Below are positions 44,100 to 53,236 of a stretch of DNA of 64,000 nucleotides, in pieces. A program made the position numbers and the translations under genes. The notes below the pieces were generated by a model. The model was not told where the DNA came from, searched no databases, and worked only from the letters and a program-made list of their open reading frames with translations. This DNA comes from an uncultured beta proteobacterium. GTDB lineage: Bacteria > Pseudomonadota > Gammaproteobacteria > Burkholderiales > Burkholderiaceae_C. The DNA lies in the NCBI GenBank assembly GCA_903832285.1, contig CAILAY010000090.1, positions 17,747-81,746 of the forward strand. The letters are read 5' to 3'. How positions within the stretch are numbered: the first letter of the stretch is position 1; every line of letters begins with the position of its first letter.

Positions 44100-44948
44100 A
44101 TGAAACTCGTGCGCTACGGCAACCCCGGCAAAGAAAAACCTGGACTCATCGACGCTGTGGGACAGCTGCGCGACCTGAGCGCGGTGCTACCGGACATCGG
44201 CCCGGCGCAGTTGGGTGACGCGGCGCTGGCGAAACTGCGCAAACTCAGGACGGACAAGCTGCCGCGGGTGCGTGGCACGCCGCGCATCGGCTGCCCGGTC
44301 AACCGCATTGGGAAGTTCATCGCCATCGGCCTTAACTACTCCGACCACGCCGCCGAAGCGGGCATGGCCATTCCCAAAGAGCCCATCATTTTCATGAAGG
44401 CCACCAGTTGCATCCAGGGTCCGAACGACCCGGTGATGCTGCCCAGGGGTTCGCTCAAGACCGATTGGGAAGTTGAGTTGGGCATCATCATCGGAACCTA
44501 TGCGCGCTACGTCTCGCAAAAAGATGCGCTCAATTTTGTCGTGGGCTATTGCCTGGCGAACGACGTGAGCGAGCGCGAATTTCAGCTGGAACGTGGTCCA
44601 CAATGGGACAAGGGCAAGGGCTGCGATACCTTTGGACCGCTGGGTCCCTGGCTAGTGACGCGCGATGAATTTCCCGATCCTCAAAAGCGTCCCATGTGGC
44701 TCGACCTGAACGGCCAGCGCCAGCAAAGCGGTAACACCAAAACCATGATTTTTGGCGTGGCCAAACTGGTGAGCTATGTGAGTCAGTTCATGACGTTGCT
44801 GCCGGGCGACGTCATCATCACCGGCACCCCGCCGGGCGTGGGCATGGGCCACAAGCCGCCGCTGTATCTGAAAGAGGGCGACGTGATGACGCTCGGGATA
44901 GAAGGTCTGGGCGAGCAGCGGCAATTGGTGGTGCCCTTCAAGCGCTGA
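44100..44948 (+). CDS. Fumarylacetoacetate hydrolase family protein
   Basis: This 282-residue enzyme has the FAH fold with metal-binding acidic residues in the segment DWEVELGIIIG and the following D in LANDVSERE, plus GDVIITGTPPGVGMG near the C-terminus. Members act as hydrolases, hydratases or decarboxylases of beta-keto acids in aromatic or sugar-acid breakdown; a 2,4-diketo-3-deoxy-L-fuconate hydrolase or ureidoglycolate lyase label is often given to this subgroup. Four bases follow slmA. It converges with the HpcH/HpaI aldolase with no bases between stop codons. Confidence 0.85.
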   Translation: MKLVRYGNPGKEKPGLIDAVGQLRDLSAVLPDIGPAQLGDAALAKLRKLRTDKLPRVRGTPRIGCPVNRIGKFIAIGLNYSDHAAEAGMAIPKEPIIFMKATSCIQGPNDPVMLPRGSLKTDWEVELGIIIGTYARYVSQKDALNFVVGYCLANDVSEREFQLERGPQWDKGKGCDTFGPLGPWLVTRDEFPDPQKRPMWLDLNGQRQQSGNTKTMIFGVAKLVSYVSQFMTLLPGDVIITGTPPGVGMGHKPPLYLKEGDVMTLGIEGLGEQRQLVVPFKR

Positions 44949-45719
44949 TCAGTCGGCCTTCTTGAAGCTCGCAGCCAGCGCGCGTGCATGCCGCGCCAGC
45001 AACACGGTGTCCAAGCCCACAGCCACAAACGTGGCGCCCAGCGCCAGATAGTGCCGCGCTTGGTGCTCGTCCGAAGTCAGGATGCCGGCGGCTTTGCCGG
45101 CGCGCACGATGCGCACAATGGCATCGTCGATTGCGGCCTGCACTTGCGGGTGGTTCGGATTGCCCACGTGGCCCATGGACGCCGACAGGTCCGCCGGTCC
45201 GATAAAAATGCCATCGACTCCGTCCAATGCAGCGATGGCGTCCAGGTTGCGCAGCGCAGTGCTGGTTTCGGCCTGCACCAGCAAACACACCTGATCGTTG
45301 GCTTCGAACGCATAGCGCGGGTACAGACCCCAGCGTGAAGCGCGGCTGCCTGCCATGCCGCGTATTCCGTGCGGCGGGTAACGCATGGCCTGCACCAGGC
45401 GGGCGGTCTGCTCGGCGGTATCCACCATGGGCACGAGCAGCGTCTGCAGCCCCAGATCCAGGTATTGCTTGATCAGCGCAGTGTCACCCACCGGCACGCG
45501 GGCGATCGCGTGTGTTCCCGGATAGCCCGCGATGGTCTGCGCCTGGTCACGCAGGCTGCGCAGATCGTTGGGCGTGTGCTCGCCGTCCAGCAGCAGCCAG
45601 TCAAAGCCGGCCGTGGCGCAGATCTCGGTGGCACTGTTGTCTGTCAGCCCGAGCCACAGGCCGATCTGCTGTTGGCGCTGACGCAGGGCCTGCTTGAAGG
45701 GATTGATGGGGGTCTGCAT
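44949..45719 (-). CDS. HpcH/HpaI aldolase family protein
   Basis: This 256-residue class II aldolase cleaves 2-keto-3-deoxy or 4-hydroxy-2-oxo acids to pyruvate and an aldehyde. It has LLLDGEHTPNDL, IARVPVGD, LVPMVDTAEQ with the metal region, GSRASRWG and IFIGPADLSASMG. The function complements the convergent FAH-family enzyme: together they could finish a homoprotocatechuate- or sugar-acid-type route, though the other enzymes are absent. The ATG at 45719 is chosen because the domain starts there; upstream in-frame sequence is on the opposite side of the aroG gene and is spurious. Confidence 0.87.
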   Translation of the reverse strand: MQTPINPFKQALRQRQQQIGLWLGLTDNSATEICATAGFDWLLLDGEHTPNDLRSLRDQAQTIAGYPGTHAIARVPVGDTALIKQYLDLGLQTLLVPMVDTAEQTARLVQAMRYPPHGIRGMAGSRASRWGLYPRYAFEANDQVCLLVQAETSTALRNLDAIAALDGVDGIFIGPADLSASMGHVGNPNHPQVQAAIDDAIVRIVRAGKAAGILTSDEHQARHYLALGATFVAVGLDTVLLARHARALAASFKKAD

Positions 45720-45785
45720 GAAAACTGCCTCGTGAAGTCGTTGGGGGTGCGATTTGGGGGCTCGCTGAGCCCTTATCATAGGCCG

Positions 45786-46838
45786 ATGACATTCCCCACA
45801 TCCCTTGAAAATCTGCGCGTTGTGTCGCAGCGGGCGCTGCCGCCGCCTTCCGCCCTGCACGAAGAAATCCCGGCCAGCGCGGTCGTCACGCAAACGGTGA
45901 GCACGGCGCGCCGCGCCCTGGCCGACATTCTGGACGGACGTGATTCGCGCTTGCTCGTGGTGGTGGGGCCGTGTTCCATTCACGACCCGAAGGCGGCGAT
46001 GGAATACGCGCAACGCCTCAAGGGGCTGGCGGACGAATTGGCTGGACAGATGCTGATCGTGATGCGCGTGTATTTTGAAAAGCCGCGTACCACGGTCGGA
46101 TGGAAAGGCCTTATCAACGACCCGCGCATGGATGACTCGTTCCACATCGAGGAGGGTATGCGGCTGGCGCGCCAACTACTGGTGGACATCAACGCGCTCG
46201 GTCTGCCGTGTGGCACCGAGGCGCTGGACCCGATCACGCCGCAATACCTGGGCGACCTGATCGCCTGGAGCGCGATCGGTGCGCGCACCACCGAGAGCCA
46301 GACGCACCGCGAAATGGCCAGTGGTCTGTCTTCGCCCGTGGGTTTCAAGAACGGCACCGATGGCAGCCTCGAAGTCGCCATCAATGCCATGCTGTCCGCA
46401 AGCCAGCCGCACGCGTTTCTGGGCATCAACGGCGAGGGCCAGGTGGCGGTGACGCAGACCACAGGCAATCCCTATGGCCATCTGATTTTGCGCGGCGGAG
46501 CTGTTCCCAATTACGACTCGGTGGCGGTGGCTGAAGCCGCTGTCGCGCTGGAGGCCGCGCAGTTGCCGCCCAACATCGTGGTCGATTGCAGCCACGGCAA
46601 TTCGCGCAAGAACCACGCCTTGCAAACTTTGGTGCTCAAGGACGTGGTGCACCAGAGCGTGGATGGATCACGCGCTCTGAAGGGCGTGATGCTGGAGTCG
46701 AATCTGTTCGAGGGCAATCAAAAACTCACCCGACTGCAGGACCTGCGCTACGGCGTCTCCATCACCGACGCCTGCCTGGGCTGGGACACAACCGCAGACT
46801 GTTTGCGCGAGGCTTCCGCTCGACTGAAGAAGCTGTAG
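45786..46838 (+). CDS. aroG: 3-deoxy-7-phosphoheptulonate synthase, AroF/G/H type
   Basis: This 350-residue DAHP synthase joins phosphoenolpyruvate and erythrose-4-phosphate, the first step of the shikimate pathway. Family signatures are GPCSIHDPKAAMEYA, the PEP-binding KPRTTVGWKGLINDP, and VDCSHGNSRKNH. Which aromatic amino acid inhibits it cannot be read from the sequence, so the aroG label stands for the class. It starts at the ATG at 45786 and is divergent from the aldolase gene with 66 bases between. Confidence 0.9.
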   Translation: MTFPTSLENLRVVSQRALPPPSALHEEIPASAVVTQTVSTARRALADILDGRDSRLLVVVGPCSIHDPKAAMEYAQRLKGLADELAGQMLIVMRVYFEKPRTTVGWKGLINDPRMDDSFHIEEGMRLARQLLVDINALGLPCGTEALDPITPQYLGDLIAWSAIGARTTESQTHREMASGLSSPVGFKNGTDGSLEVAINAMLSASQPHAFLGINGEGQVAVTQTTGNPYGHLILRGGAVPNYDSVAVAEAAVALEAAQLPPNIVVDCSHGNSRKNHALQTLVLKDVVHQSVDGSRALKGVMLESNLFEGNQKLTRLQDLRYGVSITDACLGWDTTADCLREASARLKKL

Positions 46839-47152
46839 CGCGCTGAAAATAGCACATGTCCGTTGCCGGCAAAGCGGGATCGTGTGCGCTGCAAGGCAGG
46901 AAACGAACGTTGGTGAGGCGGCGTTTGCAGTCTTTCGGAACCGGCGCGAAACCATCAGGGATGGGTCGTGAACGGTGCCCCACTTATGTGACAATCGAAC
47001 TCTGCAACATCATGCGGATGCCGGCCAGGATGTGTGCGGACGCTGTCGGCAAGACCCGCCACAACGACCACGACGGCATATACCTATCGCAGCGCGGGGT
47101 GACCTTGCTCCGGGCCTGATAGAGCAATACGAAATTCAATAATGGGACGATC
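46839..47152. other. 314-base intergenic region, no gene supported
   Basis: No coding region or RNA could be supported in this stretch between the DAHP synthase and the small lipoprotein. A short open frame on the plus strand (46856-47119) has no recognisable domain and no ribosome-binding site. AT-richer sequence near 47120-47150 probably holds the promoter of the lipoprotein gene. Confidence 0.5.
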
Positions 47153-47740
47153 ATGAAAGTGAAACTGTACGCCGGCCTGCTGAGTTCGTGCCTGTTGGCC
47201 ACCACATTGCTTCAGGGGTGCGCCACAAGCGTCAAGGCCAGTGGCATGCAAAACCCGCCACCGCGCGAGGCGTTTTCGAACTTTGGACGTATCGAGGTCA
47301 AACCCATGGTGTTCAGGTCCGGGTATGTGGGCGACTCGGCAGGCCTTGCCAAGATCGAGGAAAACCTGAAGAAAGATCTATCTGCTTCGCTCACAAACTG
47401 GAACGCCCGGCCAAGCAACGGACGTACCCTGGTGCTCGAACCGGTCATCGAAGAGTTGGAGTTCAAGCATGGCGCCAAGCGCGTACTTCTGGGGCCGTTG
47501 GCAGGTAGTTCGGGCGTGTTGGTTCGCATCAAGATCAGCGACGTCAACGGTGTTGTGGTGGCGTTGCCCGAGTTCTTCCAACGCGCCGATGCGTTTGCCG
47601 CAGGATTCGTGATGGGTGTTCACGATAACTTGATGCTGACGCGTGTTGCCAATCTAGCAAGCTCGTACATCATCGCGAATTATGATCACCCCCAGGGCGG
47701 TCCGACTGGCGCAGACGCGAAGAACATCACGGGCCGCTAG
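47153..47740 (+). CDS. Small lipoprotein, possibly DUF4410-like
   Basis: This 195-residue protein has a signal peptide with a lipobox, LQGC (Cys23), and a compact domain with FGRIEVKPMVF, NGRTLVLEPVIEELEF and a C-terminal region ending in YIIANYDHP. The alternation of strands and the position of VLEPVIEEL resemble DUF4410-type outer-membrane lipoproteins, whose function is unknown. It stands alone between aroG and the TRAP operon, which is on the other strand. Confidence 0.65.
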   Translation: MKVKLYAGLLSSCLLATTLLQGCATSVKASGMQNPPPREAFSNFGRIEVKPMVFRSGYVGDSAGLAKIEENLKKDLSASLTNWNARPSNGRTLVLEPVIEELEFKHGAKRVLLGPLAGSSGVLVRIKISDVNGVVVALPEFFQRADAFAAGFVMGVHDNLMLTRVANLASSYIIANYDHPQGGPTGADAKNITGR

Positions 47741-47942
47741 TCTCGATGATTTTTGATCGTCGGCACCGGCAGCGTGCCCGTGTCGACATGGAACTTCGCG
47801 CGGCGCAGGTCTTTGCTGCAGCGTGGTCGGTCTCGTACATTACGACCGTTCAAGTGAGCCCTGAAAATATTCCCGCCAGATAGGCCGCCACCGAGCTAAA
47901 AGTCCGTCACTGACCGACGCCTTATCCGTCCAAACCTCGCCG

Positions 47943-49226
47943 CTACATCATCCCCAGCATGCGCGGGAACCAGATCGACATCGACGGCCAGTAGGTCACA
48001 ACCATCAGGAAGCCCAGCATCGCCAGTAACCAGGGCCAGACCGCCACGGTGAGTTCGGTGATGCCCATCTTGGTGATGCCGGACGCCACGTACAGGTTCA
48101 ATCCCACCGGCGGGTGGCACATGCCGACCTCCATGTTCACCACCATGATGATGCCGAAGTGCACGGGGTCGATGCCCAACTTCATCGCCACCGGGAACAG
48201 GATGGGTGCGAAGATCAGCACAATGGATGAGGGCTCCATGAAGTTGCCCGCGAGCAGCAGCATCACGTTCACCGCCAGCAGGAAGCTCACCATGCCCAGG
48301 CCGTTGCCCAGCATCCAGTCGGCCAGCGCCTGCGGAATGTTCTCATTGGCCATGATGAAGGAGAACAGCACGGCGTTGGTGATGATGTACAGCAGCATGG
48401 CCGACATGTTGGCCGAGTTCAGCAGCACGCGCGGCACGTCCTTGAGCTTCATGTCCTTGTAGACGAAGACTGCCACGAAGAATGCATAGACCGCGCTCAT
48501 CGCCGCCGCCTCGGTGGGCGTGAACATGCCGGTGTAGATGCCACCCATCACGATCACGATCAGCAGCAAGCCCCAGGCCGAGGTCTTGAAAGCGACCCAG
48601 CGCTGCGGCCAACTGGCTTTGGGCAGTCGTGGATAGTTGAACTTGCGAGCCCGGTACCAGGTGACGCCACCCAGCACGCAGGCCAGCGCGACACCCGGAA
48701 CGACCCCGGCCATGAACAGCGCGCCGACCGAGGTGTTGGTCGCTACCGAGTACATCACCATCACGATCGAGGGCGGAATCAGGATGCCCAAAGCGCCCGA
48801 GGTCGTGATCACGCCGGCACCAAAGCTCTTGGGGAAACCGGCCTTCACCATCGCTGGCAGCAGGATGGAGCCAATCGCCACCACGGTGGCCGGTGATGAG
48901 CCCGACACCGCTGCAAACAGAGCGCAGGCGAGCACGCCGGCCAGTCCCAGGCCGCCGTACCAGTGGCCCACCATGCTCGAGGCAAAATTGATCATGCGCC
49001 GCGCCACGCCGCCGTGCGTCAGGAAGTTGCCCGCCAGAATGAAGAACGGGATCGCCATGATCTCGAACTTCTCGATGCCCGTGAAGAGTTTGAGCGCCAC
49101 GGACTCCAGCGGCACGTGGGTGAAACCGAACAGAAAAGTGAGCACCGTCAAGCCCAGCGAGATCGAGATCGGCATGCCGGTTAGCATCAGCACCAGCAAC
49201 AGCACAAAGATGATGGCGGCGTTCAT
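47943..49226 (-). CDS. dctM: TRAP transporter large permease DctM
   Basis: DctM is the ion-coupled membrane subunit of a tripartite ATP-independent periplasmic transporter for C4-dicarboxylates or related acids. The 427-residue protein has about twelve hydrophobic segments and family motifs including MPISISLGLTVL, GSSPATVVAIGS, PPSIVMVMYSVATNTS and CHPPVGLNLYV. The ATG at 49226 overlaps the dctQ stop by four bases. It is the last gene of the operon dctP-dctQ-dctM. Confidence 0.93.
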   Translation of the reverse strand: MNAAIIFVLLLVLMLTGMPISISLGLTVLTFLFGFTHVPLESVALKLFTGIEKFEIMAIPFFILAGNFLTHGGVARRMINFASSMVGHWYGGLGLAGVLACALFAAVSGSSPATVVAIGSILLPAMVKAGFPKSFGAGVITTSGALGILIPPSIVMVMYSVATNTSVGALFMAGVVPGVALACVLGGVTWYRARKFNYPRLPKASWPQRWVAFKTSAWGLLLIVIVMGGIYTGMFTPTEAAAMSAVYAFFVAVFVYKDMKLKDVPRVLLNSANMSAMLLYIITNAVLFSFIMANENIPQALADWMLGNGLGMVSFLLAVNVMLLLAGNFMEPSSIVLIFAPILFPVAMKLGIDPVHFGIIMVVNMEVGMCHPPVGLNLYVASGITKMGITELTVAVWPWLLAMLGFLMVVTYWPSMSIWFPRMLGMM

Positions 49227-49897
49227 TTTCCGCTCCCCTGGCTGCTGTCTGCTTCGTTCGGGTGCAGGTTGTCCTTCATGGCATAGGGGTTCAGGTCCAC
49301 CGGCGGCAGTTCGGCCTCCAGCCCTTCGACGTGGCCGTGGTCGTGGTGCGGCAGTTCCCCTGTCCTCACAAAGCCGAGCATCACTTGCAGGAAGCGAAAA
49401 CACATCAGGCTGCTGCCCAGCGGCACGGCGCTGTACACCATCCAGGTCGGCCACTCCAGATCGGGCGTGGTTGGGCCCTCCGGAATGCCGTCGACGGACA
49501 GGCCCAACAGGTTGAACCACGCGTGGTGCGCGCCGTTGTCCCAGACAAAGCCGGCCGCCAGTGCGGCCACAATGCCCGTGAACAGGGCTCCCGCGCACAA
49601 GCCGAAGATGATGAACTTGCCGCGCATCTTCTCATTCATGCGGTTGATCAGCACATCCACGCCGACGTGGATGCCGGTGCGCACTCCGTAGGCCGCACCG
49701 AACTTGCACATCCAGACAAACATGATGATGGTGAGCTCCTGCGCCCAGGTCAGGTTCAACGACAGCAGCCAGTCCTGCACGCCGGGAATGGCCCAGCCCG
49801 CGGCGTAGCGGTGCACCACGGCAACGAAGATGATCAGGGTGGCAGCGCCCATCAGGAAGGTGACGATCCACTCTTCGAGGTGATCCAGAAATTTCAT
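49223..49897 (-). CDS. dctQ: TRAP transporter small permease DctQ
   Basis: This 224-residue protein has the four-helix DctQ pattern: a first helix after EEWIVTFLMG, the AQELTIIMFVWMCKFGAAYG segment and two later helices. It joins DctM in the membrane and helps couple the binding protein to transport. The 40-residue cytoplasmic tail is acidic and His-rich (HHDHGHVEG). It overlaps dctM by four bases and follows dctP by 48 bases. Confidence 0.9.
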   Translation of the reverse strand: MKFLDHLEEWIVTFLMGAATLIIFVAVVHRYAAGWAIPGVQDWLLSLNLTWAQELTIIMFVWMCKFGAAYGVRTGIHVGVDVLINRMNEKMRGKFIIFGLCAGALFTGIVAALAAGFVWDNGAHHAWFNLLGLSVDGIPEGPTTPDLEWPTWMVYSAVPLGSSLMCFRFLQVMLGFVRTGELPHHDHGHVEGLEAELPPVDLNPYAMKDNLHPNEADSSQGSGK

Positions 49898-49945
49898 GAT
49901 GGGGACTCCAACGCTAAATCAACTGGGATAGGCGGCTAGCTTGGA

Positions 49946-50944
49946 TTACAGTTTGCTGGGGTCGAAGTCGGTGGCCTTGTAGAACTGCTGTAGCGTTTCC
50001 TTGCCCACGCGCTCCGCCATCTTGATATGCACCGGCGCCATCGCCTTCTTCAGGGCAAAGCGCTCGTCCTTGGTCGGCACGTACACCACGGTCTTTCCGC
50101 TCTTCTTCACGCCCTCGAGCGCGTTGTCATTCTCTTCCTGCGCGATTTTGTTGGCGTAAACGGTGGCCTCCTTCATCGCCTGTTCCAGTTGGCCGTGCAC
50201 ATCCGCAGGCAGGCCGTCCCAGAACTTCTTGTTCACGATCACCGCGTAGCCGAGGTATCCGTGGTTGGTGATGGAAAGGTGCTTTTGCACCTCGTGCATC
50301 TTCTGCGTGTAGAAGTTGGAGATCGGGTTTTCAGTGCCGTCAACCACCCCCGTCTGCAGCGCCTGGTACACCTCGGAGAAGGCCATCACCTGCGGAATGC
50401 CACCGACCGAGCGGATCTCTTCTTCCAGCACCTTGGACGACTGGATGCGGAACTTTTTCCCCTTGTAGTCGGCTGGCACCTTCAGTGGCGTATTGGCCGA
50501 GAAAGACTTGAAGCCGTTGTCCCAATACGCCAGGCCCTTGATGCCCTTGGGCTCGAGCTTGGCCAGCATCGCCGCGCCCACCGGGCCCTGCGTGATCTTG
50601 TGCAGTTCGGCCGTGTCGTCAAACATGAAGGGAAAGTCAAAGGCCTCGAACTCCTTCACACCCAGCGGTCCGAACTTGGCCAGCGAAGGCGCGAGCATCT
50701 GCACCGAACCGATCTGCAGCGCCTCCATCTCTTCCTTGTCCTTGTACAAGGCGCTGTTCGCGTAGACCTCGACCTTGACCTTGCCCTTGGTCAGTTCGCC
50801 CGCCCGCTTGGCAAAGAACTCCGACGCTTTTCCCTTGGGCGTGTCGGCCGCCACCACATGGCTGAACTTGATGATGATCTGCGCGTTGGCGGCCAAGGCT
50901 GCGCAACCCAGCAACAACCCCAGCACCAGTTTGGACACTTTCAT
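49946..50944 (-). CDS. dctP: TRAP transporter substrate-binding protein DctP
   Basis: This 332-residue periplasmic solute receptor has a signal peptide (about residues 1-22), the family motif KFSHVVAADTPKGKA and the Arg of KKFRIQSS that salt-bridges substrate carboxylates in characterised members. The ligand is probably a C4-dicarboxylate or another monoacidic or diacidic anion. AGGAG lies about eight bases upstream of the ATG. It is the first gene of the dctPQM unit, with about 140 bases separating it from the GNAT gene upstream. Confidence 0.93.
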   Translation of the reverse strand: MKVSKLVLGLLLGCAALAANAQIIIKFSHVVAADTPKGKASEFFAKRAGELTKGKVKVEVYANSALYKDKEEMEALQIGSVQMLAPSLAKFGPLGVKEFEAFDFPFMFDDTAELHKITQGPVGAAMLAKLEPKGIKGLAYWDNGFKSFSANTPLKVPADYKGKKFRIQSSKVLEEEIRSVGGIPQVMAFSEVYQALQTGVVDGTENPISNFYTQKMHEVQKHLSITNHGYLGYAVIVNKKFWDGLPADVHGQLEQAMKEATVYANKIAQEENDNALEGVKKSGKTVVYVPTKDERFALKKAMAPVHIKMAERVGKETLQQFYKATDFDPSKL

Positions 50945-51082
50945 TTGTTTTCTCCTGAAGGTAAATCAGATAAGTCGTGCGGCAAGTCCGCTTGCCCAGC
51001 ACTATGACCCCAAAATGAAGATTTGTCAGTGTGGATAGTCACAGCGACGTCATTTTGGCGCGGGATAGGTCATTCTTGCCGG

Positions 51083-51511
51083 TCAGAAGTTGTCCGGGAT
51101 GAGTTTGCCCATGCTGACGCGCGGCTCGACCCTGTAGCCCAAGGACTCGTAGAACGCGGTCACGGCTTCATTGCCAGTCCGGACCTGGAGGTTGACCTTC
51201 ATGCAACCCCGTTCTGCCAGGGCCGCTTCGGCGTGGCGCACAAGCGCCGACCCAAGCCCTTGCTTTTGCTGCGCTGCATCCACCGCCACCGAGTACAGCC
51301 AGCCCCGGTGCCCGTCGTAGCCCGCCATCACGCTGCCAACGACGCACCCGTCAATCAGCGCCACAAACAGCAGGCCGTCCGCCAAGGCCAACTTCTTGTC
51401 AATCGCCAGGCCCGGACTGTTGTGCGCGGTGTCATAACCAAAGACGGCTTCCCAGAGGCCCATGAGTTGGGACCGGTGCACGGCGTCAATGTAGGAGGTG
51501 ATGGTGATCAT
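51083..51511 (-). CDS. GNAT acetyltransferase, YpeA-like
   Basis: This 142-residue GNAT enzyme has a complete acetyl-CoA-binding A motif, VDAAQQKQGLGSALV, and the C-terminal AFYESLGY of the family, close to E. coli YpeA. It acetylates an amino group of an unknown small molecule or protein. It follows the M48-pilin gene by 39 bases on the same strand and may be its co-transcribed neighbour. Confidence 0.88.
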   Translation of the reverse strand: MITITSYIDAVHRSQLMGLWEAVFGYDTAHNSPGLAIDKKLALADGLLFVALIDGCVVGSVMAGYDGHRGWLYSVAVDAAQQKQGLGSALVRHAEAALAERGCMKVNLQVRTGNEAVTAFYESLGYRVEPRVSMGKLIPDNF

Positions 51512-51550
51512 ATTGGCGGACGGAGTGGTCAGGCATGCTGGCCGTTGCCC

Positions 51551-52747
51551 CTATTCCTTGGTGAGGTGATGGCAGGTCGGTGGGAGTTGTGCTGGCTTGA
51601 CGCCTTCGCCGTTGGTGCAACCCCATACGACATGACCTTCACTGTTGGCTGAGGGCGTGAAGATCAATTCACCTTTTGGCGTCTTGACAGAAAGCACCAT
51701 CGGGCGGGGATCGAGCGCCAACTCAGTGCCGTCGCTCAGTCTTGAAGGTATGCCAACTGCCTCCAGCGACTCGGGCGTCTTTTGGCTGGACTCGTAGTAG
51801 TCGCCCAATGCCTGGCGGGCACTTTGCGAGCCGATGATCGCGGCGCTGAGTTTCGCTTTGACGATGTAGTCCTGATAGGCTGGCAGTGCCACCGCTGCCA
51901 GCACGCCGATGATGTAGACCAGCATCAGCATGCCAAAGCCCCCGCCCAAGCGTCCGGCGTAGGGAACGAACACCGCCAGGAGGTAGGCAAAGCCATTGCG
52001 CGGCGGCATCGCTGCGGCGGTGTTCGCAACCCGGGCGGCGCGCTTGGTGAGCCAGGGGTAGCCGGAAATCAATTCGTGAAACGACATCCAGAAACCTGCC
52101 GTGTGCTGGGTCTGGCTCACGTAGGCCGTGACGCTCATCTGCTTCCAGCGCTCGGCACCCGCCGACAGGGCCGCCAGCGCTTGCGCCGCGCCTTGGGGCG
52201 AACTGCTGCAGGCCAGCCCGTGGCGGTCGCAAGTACTTTCGCGGGCGCGGGAGTAGGCTGCGCCCAGCAGCGGCAGCCAGAGCACGGGCCAGCGCAGCAG
52301 ATGTCCGTTCAGATGCTTCATGCGCAGGTGGCCGAGCTCGTGGCCGATGTAGAAGCGCACGCCGTCCACATGCGAGTCCATGGCATCAACCACGCCCGAC
52401 ATCAGCACCACGTACTGCGTGCCAAGAAACTTGGTGGCGAACGCATTCAGTGCGCCATTGCCGTTCAGGATGAAGGCCTGCGGGCGCTTCACGATCTGCA
52501 ACCGATCGCAACAGGCGCTGAAATGCGCATACAGGTCAGGGAACTGGGCTTCTGACAACTCGACGCCGTTGCCCTTGATGTGTGCGATCAGTGTCGATTG
52601 CGCAAACAGGTACAGCACAAAGCCCAGTGCCAGCCCGACCAGTGCGCCGCCAAACGTGCCGACGATCAGGCCCAGCCAGACCAGAATGCCAAGCACCAGG
52701 GTGATGGTTCCCAGTGTGCGTTCGCGCGGATAAACAAGTTCGTTCAT
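51551..52747 (-). CDS. M48 metalloprotease fused to a type IV pilin-like domain
   Basis: This 398-residue protein has two N-terminal membrane segments (about 12-51), an M48 protease domain with the zinc motif H136-E-L-G-H140 and the third ligand E170 in ARESTCD, and a C-terminal pilin-like module. That module starts with a hydrophobic helix (about 271-291) running into ALPAYQDYIVKAKLS, as in PilA, and ends with a Cys-bounded loop (W375-G-C377 ... L-P-P-T-C392) like the pilin disulfide region. The prepilin cleavage consensus and Glu5 are not evident. M48 proteases act in the envelope (HtpX, BepA, LoiP), so the module may hold or direct the protease at the membrane. The ATG at 52747 is the domain-consistent start. 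Confidence 0.85.
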   Translation of the reverse strand: MNELVYPRERTLGTITLVLGILVWLGLIVGTFGGALVGLALGFVLYLFAQSTLIAHIKGNGVELSEAQFPDLYAHFSACCDRLQIVKRPQAFILNGNGALNAFATKFLGTQYVVLMSGVVDAMDSHVDGVRFYIGHELGHLRMKHLNGHLLRWPVLWLPLLGAAYSRARESTCDRHGLACSSSPQGAAQALAALSAGAERWKQMSVTAYVSQTQHTAGFWMSFHELISGYPWLTKRAARVANTAAAMPPRNGFAYLLAVFVPYAGRLGGGFGMLMLVYIIGVLAAVALPAYQDYIVKAKLSAAIIGSQSARQALGDYYESSQKTPESLEAVGIPSRLSDGTELALDPRPMVLSVKTPKGELIFTPSANSEGHVVWGCTNGEGVKPAQLPPTCHHLTKE

Positions 52748-52775
52748 GGGTGGGGTTCCTTTTGTGCAGTGGTGG

Positions 52776-53192
52776 TTAGAGCAGGCTCGCACTACCCGCT
52801 GGGCCGTGCGTGGTGACAGTATCTTCATTGATCACGGCCTCAACTCTATGACCATCCGGATCGATCAAAAAGCAAGCGTAGTAATGGGGCCCGTAGTGGG
52901 GACGCAGACCAGGAGCGCCATTGTCGGTGCCTCCTGCCGCCATTCCCGCGCGGTGGAAGGCATCCACCGCGACCCTCGATGCTGCGCGAAACGCCAGATG
53001 AAAGCCGGGGCCGGGTGGCGCTGAATCGGGTCTGAGCTTGAGGCAGAACTTGTCCTTCCCGTCTTCGACCCCGTAACCGATAGCGGTCTCATCTTCGAAG
53101 ACCCTGCGATAACCCAGGGCACCGAGCACCGCGTCGTAAAACCTGCCTGCAGCAGGAAGGTCAGCTGCCGCGAAAGAGATGTGGTGAAGCAT
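52776..53192 (-). CDS. VOC family (glyoxalase/bleomycin-resistance-fold) protein
   Basis: This 138-residue protein has one full VOC domain: MLHHISFAAADLPAAGRFYD, then GPGFHLAFRA and ACFLIDPDGHRVEAV. The His in HHISF and the Glu in RVEAV are in the usual metal-binding positions. Substrate is unknown; such proteins include dioxygenase-like and glyoxalase-like enzymes. It lies 28 bases upstream of the M48-pilin gene and 44 bases downstream of dinB. Confidence 0.87.
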   Translation of the reverse strand: MLHHISFAAADLPAAGRFYDAVLGALGYRRVFEDETAIGYGVEDGKDKFCLKLRPDSAPPGPGFHLAFRAASRVAVDAFHRAGMAAGGTDNGAPGLRPHYGPHYYACFLIDPDGHRVEAVINEDTVTTHGPAGSASLL

Positions 53193-53236
53193 GGCACGTG
53201 TTCATCGGTGGCATACGACAGGACTCACCCGTGTGC

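Noticed and set aside
46856..47119. Possible small gene in the 314-base gap after the DAHP synthase
   Set aside because: No ribosome-binding site, no domain and no conserved pattern can be seen, so it is left as intergenic.
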